This document shows positions 55,305 through 64,000 of a DNA stretch of 64,000 nucleotides, piece after piece. The notes beneath the pieces were generated by a model. The model did no database searches, was not told where the DNA came from, and saw only the letters and a list, made by a program, of their open reading frames with translations. Both the position numbers and the translations under genes were made by a program. Source of the DNA: Pseudalgibacter alginicilyticus (GTDB lineage Bacteria; Bacteroidota; Bacteroidia; Flavobacteriales; Flavobacteriaceae); NCBI RefSeq assembly GCF_001310225.1, contig NZ_CP012898.1:3928501-3992500 (forward strand). The letters are read 5' to 3'. Positions within the stretch are counted from its first letter, which is position 1. Every line of letters begins with the position of its first letter.

Positions 55305-55510
55305 TATTTTTAAATCAATAGGTGTAAAAGATATAAGTAGTAAATAACTTACTAAGTTATCATTTTCATTATTACTAAAGCAAAAAAAACAGTTTATGAG
55401 TTTAATTTGTTCGATAATCAGCTTATTTTAACACTCATAAAGTGTTTTTTTCTTTTTTAAGGTAAAATATTATAATATCTTCGTTGTAATGGGAAAGTTA
55501 TATAAATTTT

Positions 55511-56665
55511 ATGAGATTAAATGTTTTAATTCCTGATGGAGAAAGCCATTTGTTAATTTATGTGGTAAATAGTTTGTCGCGAATCCGGGGTATAAAAATC
55601 TTTATTCTTTCCAATGAAAGGTTTCCTTCAATGCGCTATTCCAGACATATTTATCATTTTTCTTATTTCCCAAAAACACTGGATGCTAACAACTGGATTG
55701 ATAATATTAATAAGGAAACAGAGGCTCATAATATTGATTTAATAATGCCAATATGTGAACATGGTATTGAAATGCTTTTAAAGCATAAAGATCAATTATT
55801 ATTTAAAGATAAGTTATGCTTATTGCCCGATTATAAATGTTTTATGACTGCTAATAATAAATGGAATTTAGTAGAACATTTATCAATTAATAATATACCG
55901 TTTCCAAAAACTATTTTGTTTTCAAAGTATGATTCTTTAAAGTTTGATCACTTAAGTTTTCCGGTTATAGTGAAACCTATTTTAGAATCAGGTGGGGGAG
56001 AAGGGGTACATTTATTTGATAGTAAAGAAGAATTACAAAACTATTTATTAAATAATAAACAATTAGTGAATAAGCTAATTATTCAAAAGTATGTTACAGG
56101 TTATGATATAGGTTGTAGTGTTTTGTGTAAATCTGGTTCTATTTTGGCATTCACTATACAAAAAGCAACAATGGCTAATTCAAAGCCATTTGGACCTTTA
56201 TTAGGAGCAAAGTTTGTCTATGATGAAGATTTATATAAAACCATTGAAAACTTGATGAAATCACTTAATTGGTCAGGCGTATCACATATAGATTTACGTT
56301 ATGATATGACTACTAAAGAATTCAAAGTCATAGAGATAAATGCTAGGTATTGGGGATCTTTAGACGCCTCTTTAATTGCTGGAATTAACTTTCCCAATCT
56401 TTACTGTTTAGCTAGTTTAAATAAAACCTTTGATTCTCCAGAGTACAGATTTATAGATTATTTAAATTTAAAAGGGCTATTTAAGAGTTTTAAGAAGAAT
56501 ATATTTTTAATATTTAACTTTAAGTTTATTTTGAGTCATACACCAGTTGTTTACGCTATTTATGACCCTTTACCAACTATAGTTAAATATTCTACTTACT
56601 CTAAAAATATTCTTGCAGGTAAAGTTAAAAATCTGTTTAAAAGTCATCCAAAAGTATTAAACTAA
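55511..56665 (+). CDS. Orphan ATP-grasp enzyme (carbamoyl-phosphate-synthase-like)
   Basis: 384 residues. A Rossmann-like pre-ATP-grasp region (RLNVLIPDGESHLLIYVVNSL) precedes the ATP-grasp core. The core has FPVIVKPILESGGGEGVHLF (nucleotide-binding Lys and Gly-rich loop), IIQKYVTGYDIGCSVLC, and the metal-ligand segments SGVSHIDLRYD and FKVIEINARYWGS. Such enzymes ligate a carboxylate to an amine or thiol. No pathway partner is adjacent; it sits alone between two terminators. The substrate cannot be inferred. Confidence 0.82.
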   Translation: MRLNVLIPDGESHLLIYVVNSLSRIRGIKIFILSNERFPSMRYSRHIYHFSYFPKTLDANNWIDNINKETEAHNIDLIMPICEHGIEMLLKHKDQLLFKDKLCLLPDYKCFMTANNKWNLVEHLSINNIPFPKTILFSKYDSLKFDHLSFPVIVKPILESGGGEGVHLFDSKEELQNYLLNNKQLVNKLIIQKYVTGYDIGCSVLCKSGSILAFTIQKATMANSKPFGPLLGAKFVYDEDLYKTIENLMKSLNWSGVSHIDLRYDMTTKEFKVIEINARYWGSLDASLIAGINFPNLYCLASLNKTFDSPEYRFIDYLNLKGLFKSFKKNIFLIFNFKFILSHTPVVYAIYDPLPTIVKYSTYSKNILAGKVKNLFKSHPKVLN

Positions 56666-56693
56666 GCTTTACAGTTTTTCTATAATAATGTAT

Positions 56694-56728
56694 AAAAAAA
56701 ATCCGACTCTTTCGAATCGGATTTTTTA
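56694..56728. terminator. Bidirectional terminator between the ATP-grasp gene and rplT
   Basis: Stem AAATCCGA...TCGGATTT is flanked by an A-tract and a T-tract, between convergent genes. Confidence 0.85.
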
Positions 56729-56765
56729 TTAAGCGAATAATATGTTTTACAATAGGCGAAACGCC

Positions 56766-57110
56766 TTATTTTACTTTCTCTATTACAGCTTTAAAAGCTT
56801 CAGGGTTGTTCATAGCTAAATCTGCTAAAACCTTACGGTTTAATTCGATATCATTAGCTTTTAATTTCCCCATAAATTGAGAATAGGATAAACCATGTTC
56901 TCTGGCACCAGCGTTAATACGCGTGATCCATAGGGCACGGAATGTTCTCTTTTTTGCTCTACGGTCTCTGTACGAATATTGCATCGCTTTATCAACCGCA
57001 TTTTTAGCTACTGTCCAAACGTTTTTACGTCTTCCAAAGTAACCTTTTGCTTGTTTAAGCACCTTTTTTCTTCGGGCTCTTTTTGCTACAGAATTTACTG
57101 ATCTTGGCAT
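56766..57110 (-). CDS. rplT: 50S ribosomal protein L20
   Basis: 114 residues starting [16 protein letters not shown], with the conserved [11 protein letters not shown] and [18 protein letters not shown]. It helps early assembly of the large subunit. The ATG at 57110 is the family's usual start; the frame's upstream 15 codons lie in the rpmI-rplT gap. Last gene of thrS-infC-rpmI-rplT. Confidence 0.96.
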   Translation of the reverse strand: MPRSVNSVAKRARRKKVLKQAKGYFGRRKNVWTVAKNAVDKAMQYSYRDRRAKKRTFRALWITRINAGAREHGLSYSQFMGKLKANDIELNRKVLADLAMNNPEAFKAVIEKVK

Positions 57111-57192
57111 AATTTTAAATGTGTTTTGTAGTAGGCGGCCGATAAAAATCGACACTTTTTAGCTTTGCCTAACTCCAGGGTTTATAATTTGT

Positions 57193-57206
57193 TTTAACCG
57201 GTTAAA
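57193..57206. other. Perfect palindrome in the rpmI-rplT gap
   Basis: TTTAACCGGTTAAA lies 6 bases after the rpmI stop. It could be part of an mRNA structure bound by L20, which autoregulates this operon in other bacteria. That role is speculative. Confidence 0.3.
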
Positions 57207-57212
57207 TAGATA

Positions 57213-57410
57213 TTACTTTAAACGTAGCATCAATTTAACATTAGCTTCGTCTGACTTATCTACTAAGGTATCATGAGTCAGTGCTAACTTACGCTTTTTA
57301 GACTTCTTTGTTAAGATGTGACTCTTAAAAGCATGTTTTCTTTTGATTTTACCAGTACCTGTAAGCTTAAAACGCTTTTTAGCACTAGATTTTGTTTTCA
57401 TTTTAGGCAT
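57213..57410 (-). CDS. rpmI: 50S ribosomal protein L35
   Basis: 65 residues. It begins [26 protein letters not shown] and is typical L35. A clear Shine-Dalgarno sequence (AGGAG, 57417-57421 on the minus strand) precedes the ATG by 6 bases, which is unusual in this AT-rich Bacteroidota sequence. Confidence 0.95.
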   Translation of the reverse strand: MPKMKTKSSAKKRFKLTGTGKIKRKHAFKSHILTKKSKKRKLALTHDTLVDKSDEANVKLMLRLK

Positions 57411-57525
57411 TTTTTTCTCCTAGTTTTAATTATTTCGCTTAATTATTTTTAACGCCTTTTGGGCATATTTTAAATGTAATCTCAGCTTTAATTTTTTTAT
57501 AACGGTAAACTGAGTGTAGCCAGAG

Positions 57526-58071
57526 CTATTTTCTTGGAGTAATAAACATAGTCATACGTTTACCTTCCAACCTTGGCATTTGTTCTACTTTTCCAAGTTC
57601 TTCTAAATCTTGAGCCAATTTTAATAATAAAATTTGGCCCTGTTCTTTAAATATTATTGATCGTCCTTTAAAAAACACAAATGCTTTAAGTTTAGCTCCT
57701 TCTTTTAAGAACTTTTCGGCATGTTTCTTTTTAAATTCGTAATCATGGTCATCTGTTTGAGGACCAAAACGAATTTCTTTAACAATCACTTTAGTCGCTT
57801 TGGACTTGATGGCTTTATCACGCTTCTTTTGTTCATAAAGAAATTTTTTATAATCCATAACTTTACAAACGGGAGGGTCTGCATTAGGCGAAATCTCCAC
57901 AAGATCCAACTCTTGTTCGTTTGCAATTCTCATAGCATCACCTTTGGTATAAATACCAATTTCTATGTTGTCTCCAACAAGGCGTACTTTTTGCGCTGTA
58001 ATTTTAGAGTTAATTTTGTGTTTATCCTCTTGTGAAACCCTTCTGGGTTGCTGTCTTCTTCTAATTGCTAT
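57526..58071 (-). CDS. infC: Translation initiation factor IF-3 with non-canonical AUA (or AUU) start
   Basis: About 181 residues. The N domain includes [32 protein letters not shown] (split here: [15 protein letters not shown], then [16 protein letters not shown]). The C domain has [20 protein letters not shown] and ends with [11 protein letters not shown]. The first in-frame ATG is at 57931-57933, inside the N domain. Upstream the frame is open and encodes [23 protein letters not shown] up to an in-frame TAA, with no ATG, GTG or TTG. The best start is ATA at 58069-58071, or ATT two codons on. E. coli infC uses AUU for autoregulation. Confidence 0.88.
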   Translation of the reverse strand: MAIRRRQQPRRVSQEDKHKINSKITAQKVRLVGDNIEIGIYTKGDAMRIANEQELDLVEISPNADPPVCKVMDYKKFLYEQKKRDKAIKSKATKVIVKEIRFGPQTDDHDYEFKKKHAEKFLKEGAKLKAFVFFKGRSIIFKEQGQILLLKLAQDLEELGKVEQMPRLEGKRMTMFITPRK

Positions 58072-58100
58072 GGCTTTATGTTTTTAAGTTAAACTTATTT

Positions 58101-60035
58101 TTAAAACGATTTTAACGTTTTGCTAATTTCCTTTTTTATAATTTTTGAAAATTCTTCAACAGAAATCATTCCCAAATCTTCTCCACCATGCTGACGCACA
58201 GATATTTTGTTTTCTTGTTCTTCTTGCTCGCCAATGATAATCATATAGGGGTGTTTTTGCATTTCTGCCTCTCTAATTTTCTTACCTATGGTCTCATTTC
58301 TATGATCAACGAGGGCGCGAATTTCGTCATTTTCTAACAAATTTAAAACTTTTTCAGAGTATTTTTCATATTTCTCACTAATTGATAATATAATAGTTTG
58401 AACGGGTATAAGCCAAAGTGGGAAATTTCCTCCTGTATGTTCTAATAATAATGCAACAAAACGTTCCATACTTCCAAATGGAGCACGGTGAATCATTATG
58501 GGTCTATGGAGTTCATTATCACTACCTTTATAGGTTAAATCAAAACGCTCTGGAAGGTTGTAATCTACTTGAATTGTACCTAATTGCCAACGTCTTCCTA
58601 AAGCATCTTTTACCATAAAATCTAATTTTGGTCCGTAAAATGCTGCTTCACCTGTTTCAATGACAAAATCTAAACCTTTATCTGTCGCTGCATTTATTAT
58701 AGCCTGTTCTGCTTTTTCCCAATTAGCAACATCACCTATATATTTATCTGGGTTTTCAGGATCGCGAACAGAAACCTGAGCTGTGAAATTTTCAAACCCT
58801 AAAGATCCAAATACATAAAGTACTAAATCAATAACATCTTTAAACTCTTTATCCAATTGCTCGGGCATACAAAATATATGAGCATCATCTTGGGTAAAAC
58901 CTCTAACACGAGTTAACCCATGTAATTCACCACTTTGTTCATATCTATATACGGTACCAAATTCTGCATAACGTTTAGGTAAATCTTTATAACTCCATTG
59001 TGAACTATTGTAAATTTCACAATGATGTGGACAGTTCATAGGTTTTAATAAAAACTCTTCGTCATCTTTTGGGGTTTTTATGGGTTGAAAACTATCTTCC
59101 CCATATTTAGCATAATGACCAGACGTCACATAAAGTTCTTTTTGACCAATATGAGGTGTTACGACCATTTCATAACCTGCTTTTTTTTGTGCAATTTTTA
59201 AAAAGTTTTCTAAGCGTTCGCGTAAAGCAGCACCTTTAGGTAGCCATAAAGGTAAACCTTGTCCAACCTTTTTTGAAAAAGTAAAAAGTTCTAATTCTTT
59301 TCCTAATTTTCTATGGTCTCGCTTTTTAGCTTCTTCAAGCATTTCTAAATACTCGGTTAATTCTTTTTGTTTAGGAAAAGAAATACCATAAACACGAGTT
59401 AATTGCGGGTTTTTCTCATTGCCTCTCCAATAAGCACCTGCTACACTCAATATTTTTACAGCTTTAATAATTCCTGTGTTAGGAATATGACCACCACGAC
59501 ATAAGTCAGTAAACGTAGAGTGGTCACAAAAAGTAATAGTACCGTCTTCTAAATTTTCAATTAATTCTGTTTTGTAAGGATTGCTCTCATATAATGATAA
59601 AGCTTCTGCTTTTGTAGCAGATCGCATTTTAAAATCATGTTTTCCACGAGCAATCTCTATCATTTTGTTTTCAATACTCTTAAAATCTTTTTCAGAAACG
59701 GTTGCTTCTCCAAAATCTACATCATAATAAAACCCGTTTTCAATAGCAGGACCAATGGTTAGTTTAGCATTAGGATACAATTCCTCAATAGCTTGAGCTA
59801 AAACGTGAGCAGAACTATGCCAAAAAGCGGTTTTCCCTTCGGTATTATTCCAGGTATACAAAATTAGTGAGCCATCTTTGGTTAAAGGTGTTACTGTTTC
59901 AACTGTGGTACCATTAAAGTTTGCTGAAATTACATTTCTAGCAAAACCCTCGCTAATACTTTTTGCAACATCCATTGGAGTTACGTTTTGGTCAAACGTT
60001 CTTACGCTGCCATCAGGTAATGTTATGTGTATCAT
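58101..60035 (-). CDS. thrS: Threonyl-tRNA synthetase
   Basis: 644 residues. The N-terminal TGS domain begins [15 protein letters not shown]. The editing domain has [16 protein letters not shown] (HxxxH) and [10 protein letters not shown]. The class II core has motif 2 [26 protein letters not shown] and motif 3 [11 protein letters not shown], and an anticodon-binding domain follows. It charges tRNA-Thr. Heads the thrS-infC-rpmI-rplT operon and is divergent from the rRNA operon. Confidence 0.96.
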   Translation of the reverse strand: MIHITLPDGSVRTFDQNVTPMDVAKSISEGFARNVISANFNGTTVETVTPLTKDGSLILYTWNNTEGKTAFWHSSAHVLAQAIEELYPNAKLTIGPAIENGFYYDVDFGEATVSEKDFKSIENKMIEIARGKHDFKMRSATKAEALSLYESNPYKTELIENLEDGTITFCDHSTFTDLCRGGHIPNTGIIKAVKILSVAGAYWRGNEKNPQLTRVYGISFPKQKELTEYLEMLEEAKKRDHRKLGKELELFTFSKKVGQGLPLWLPKGAALRERLENFLKIAQKKAGYEMVVTPHIGQKELYVTSGHYAKYGEDSFQPIKTPKDDEEFLLKPMNCPHHCEIYNSSQWSYKDLPKRYAEFGTVYRYEQSGELHGLTRVRGFTQDDAHIFCMPEQLDKEFKDVIDLVLYVFGSLGFENFTAQVSVRDPENPDKYIGDVANWEKAEQAIINAATDKGLDFVIETGEAAFYGPKLDFMVKDALGRRWQLGTIQVDYNLPERFDLTYKGSDNELHRPIMIHRAPFGSMERFVALLLEHTGGNFPLWLIPVQTIILSISEKYEKYSEKVLNLLENDEIRALVDHRNETIGKKIREAEMQKHPYMIIIGEQEEQENKISVRQHGGEDLGMISVEEFSKIIKKEISKTLKSF

Positions 60036-60058
60036 TAAATAAAATTAAATTCAGGATG

Positions 60059-60066
60059 CAAAGATA
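60059..60066 (-). promoter_or_regulatory. -7 promoter box of the thrS operon
   Basis: On the minus strand this reads TATCTTTG (TAnnTTTG), 23 bases before the thrS ATG. Confidence 0.6.
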
Positions 60067-60470
60067 ATAGTATAAATAAACACATCCAATATATCTGTAG
60101 GTATAATTTTAATGTATGTAAAATATAGGCTTAGTTATTTTTTTTGTAAAATTTATCAAAAAACTAAAGCTATTGGCAGGAGATGTTTTTGTAATTTTAA
60201 CATTCTTATATTTTATGAAGTATATATAGTTTAGTAATTTGAAGTTATTAATCTTAGAATTCACTGATTTTAATTAAGGGATATTGTTTTTCACTTAAGT
60301 ATAGAGATCGAATAATTAGTAATAAATAGGTTAGAATAGTGTTTTAAATCTATTTTTATGAAGAAGAGATTGTTTATGTGTAATAATTTCAGCAATTATT
60401 TTTATTTGTAACTTATTGGTAAATATGGTGTTAAAATAAAGTTATTAAAATAATAATAAAAAAGGCAATA
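60067..60470. other. AT-rich spacer between the thrS promoter and the rRNA promoters
   Basis: About 400 bases with no open frame or clear structure. It may contain A/T-tract upstream activating sequence for the rRNA promoters, but I see no distinct element. Confidence 0.4.
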
Positions 60471-60476
60471 AAAAGT

Positions 60477-60508
60477 TTGTTTAGGAATAAAAAAGGGTGG
60501 TATATTTG
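60477..60508 (+). promoter_or_regulatory. rRNA promoter P1
   Basis: TTG (60477-60479), a 21-bp spacer, then TATATTTG (60501-60508) followed by CACCCCGCTAAGCAAGG. First of three related promoter copies. Confidence 0.75.
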
Positions 60509-60614
60509 CACCCCGCTAAGCAAGGCATTGGCTAAGTGAAGCGGTAAGTTCATCAACAGTTTTAGGTATAAAAAGGGAGTAAAAAAAACTTTTCAAAAAA
60601 AACGAAAAAAAACA

Positions 60615-60643
60615 TTGTCAGTTCAAAAAAGGTTGTAGATTTG
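60615..60643 (+). promoter_or_regulatory. rRNA promoter P2
   Basis: TTG (60615-60617), an 18-bp spacer, then TAGATTTG (60636-60643) followed by CAGCCGCTTA. It lies 135 bp after P1. Confidence 0.72.
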
Positions 60644-60750
60644 CAGCCGCTTAAAACAGCAACAGTTGTTGAGGCAAAAAGTTCAGAAACATGTTTTGTT
60701 TATTAGTTTTTAAGTTTGAAAAAAACTTTCAAAAAAATATCAAAAAACAT

Positions 60751-60780
60751 TTGTGGATTAAAAAAAGGGTTTTATATTTG
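60751..60780 (+). promoter_or_regulatory. rRNA promoter P3
   Basis: TTG (60751-60753), a 19-bp spacer, then TATATTTG (60773-60780) followed by CACCCGCTTAGCAAGG, nearly the P1 initial sequence. It lies 137 bp after P2 and about 190 bp before 16S. Confidence 0.78.
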
Positions 60781-60823
60781 CACCCGCTTAGCAAGGAAAC
60801 GAGTTAAGAAAAGAGAAAACAAG

Positions 60824-60840
60824 TTCATAAACATATTGAA
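60824..60840 (+). promoter_or_regulatory. Leader copy of a boxA-like element
   Basis: TTCATAAACATATTGAA in the 16S leader recurs with two differences in the 16S-23S spacer at 62858-62874. Bacterial boxA antitermination signals occur at exactly these two places. Confidence 0.4.
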
Positions 60841-60973
60841 TTGACAGCGTAAGATTTTAATTGGAAACGATTAAAGTCAACAAAGAGAATAGACCATTTT
60901 GAGTACTAGAGATTCTGATTAGTTGTTAAAGATGTTGATTATATTTTATAAATATGGTTAACACATAAAAATT

Positions 60974-62492
<1,519 letters not shown>

Positions 62493-62578
62493 AGAGAAAG
62501 ACGACTAAAAAGTATCATAACTATTACAAAAGATAGTTTATTCTCATTGCTGTTAATTTAAAAATAACAATTTAGTAG

Positions 62579-62652
62579 AGTCTCATAGCTCAGCTGGTTA
62601 GAGCGCTACACTGATAATGTAGAGGTCGGCAGTTCGAGTCTGCCTGAGACTA
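62579..62652 (+). tRNA. tRNA-Ile (GAT)
   Basis: The full cloverleaf can be drawn. The acceptor is AGTCTCA/TGAGACT, the D arm GCTCAGCTGGTTAGAGC, the anticodon loop CTGATAA on stem CTACA/TGTAG, and the T arm GGCAG-TTCGAGT-CTGCC, with discriminator A. CCA is not encoded. Confidence 0.97.
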
Positions 62653-62731
62653 CTAACTACTAAATAAAGGAAATTCTGGAAGTTGGGGTTCACAATTCGA
62701 AATTCTGAATTCAAAATTCTGAATTCTAAAT

Positions 62732-62805
62732 GGGGGATTAGCTCAGCTGGCTAGAGCGCCTGCCTTGCACGCAGGAGGTCATCGGTTCGACTCCGATATT
62801 CTCCA
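62732..62805 (+). tRNA. tRNA-Ala (TGC)
   Basis: The acceptor is GGGGGAT/ATTCTCC with two G-U pairs. The anticodon loop is CTTGCAC on stem CCTGC/GCAGG, the T arm ATCGG-TTCGACT-CCGAT, and the discriminator A. CCA is not encoded. It sits in the usual spacer position after tRNA-Ile. Confidence 0.97.
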
Positions 62806-62825
62806 CAACGGCTTAACGTCGTCTA

Positions 62826-62874
62826 CTGATAATTTATCAGTGGCGATTCGCCACACGTTCATTGACATATTGAA
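62826..62874 (+). promoter_or_regulatory. Spacer hairpins and boxA-like element before 23S
   Basis: Two perfect adjacent hairpins, CTGATAA-T-TTATCAG (62826-62840) and GTGGCGA-T-TCGCCAC (62840-62854), are followed by TTCATTGACATATTGAA (62858-62874). The hairpins may guide RNase III-type processing, and the last element matches the 16S leader copy. Confidence 0.45.
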
Positions 62875-63027
62875 AAAAGATACATGAAAATATAAATAGA
62901 TTTATTCTATGTATATATAATAATAATTGCGATTAATTAGATTCACTACGAGCGATATCTAATTAGTCAAATTTAATTAACGATTACGGTTGTTAATTAA
63001 TGAAACTCATTAAAAAAGCAAAAAGTA

Positions 63028-64000
<973 letters not shown>

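Overview
The window looks like a stretch of chromosome from a marine-type member of the Flavobacteriaceae (phylum Bacteroidota). The sequence is AT-rich. Promoters carry the Bacteroidota -7 box TAnnTTTG, often with a TTG about 19-22 bp upstream, and Shine-Dalgarno sequences are almost absent. The gene content is typical of the group (Bacteroidota omega-like RpoZ, DUF4835, DUF6495, DUF4295, BatA, dual aconitases), and the rRNA operon has the order 16S - tRNA-Ile(GAT) - tRNA-Ala(TGC) - 23S. I see no insertion sequence, prophage or CRISPR array. Most of the window is housekeeping, with one accessory-looking metalloid-resistance cluster.

Layout. 1-3.4 kb: the tail of a probable ligA, two related membrane proteins, and a 5'-nucleotidase split into two genes in swapped order. 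3.4-10.8 kb: DUF6913-like protein, dapA, bamD, rpoZ-like, coaBC, DUF4835, recN, fabI. 10.9-15.8 kb: a glycosyltransferase, a YbbR-like protein, coaE, and a histidine kinase/response regulator pair. 15.9-16.8 kb: a divergent VOC protein/HxlR regulator pair. 17.0-20.1 kb: a minus-strand cluster arsR - thioredoxin-like - osmC - ArsP-like permease - arsF - arsG. Two matching operators (ATCG-N8-CGAT) lie in front of arsR and in front of the structural genes. 20.3-26.1 kb: a Coa1-like protein, an operon of batA, a dihydroorotase-like protein lacking its metal-binding histidines, a small membrane protein and an esterase, then a glycosyltransferase. 26-41.7 kb: M61 peptidase, DUF6495, CoA-binding protein, sodium/solute symporter, recR, glycosyltransferase, 2-oxoacid dehydrogenase E2, exonuclease, FAH-family hydrolase, Hpt protein, cinA, rpmB-rpmG-DUF4295-ftsY, a serine hydrolase and rimO.

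41.7-56.7 kb: an octaheme cytochrome/TPR lipoprotein, a small unknown protein, three consecutive parvulin/SurA-type periplasmic chaperones, a MoxR ATPase, acnB and a second aconitase, and an orphan ATP-grasp protein. 56.7-60 kb: the conserved thrS-infC-rpmI-rplT operon on the minus strand; infC has no ATG/GTG/TTG start and appears to begin at AUA (or AUU). 60-64 kb: an unusual rRNA control region with three promoter copies spaced about 136 bp apart, then 16S, two tRNAs and the first ~970 bases of 23S.

The observations most worth a second look are the ars cluster with its operators wrapped around the promoter core and a CRP/FNR-like palindrome near -42, the triplicated rRNA promoter with a boxA-like element repeated in the 16S-23S spacer, the non-canonical infC start, and the dihydroorotase paralogue that has lost its catalytic HxH and Arg. 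All functional calls come from reading motifs; no database search was run.
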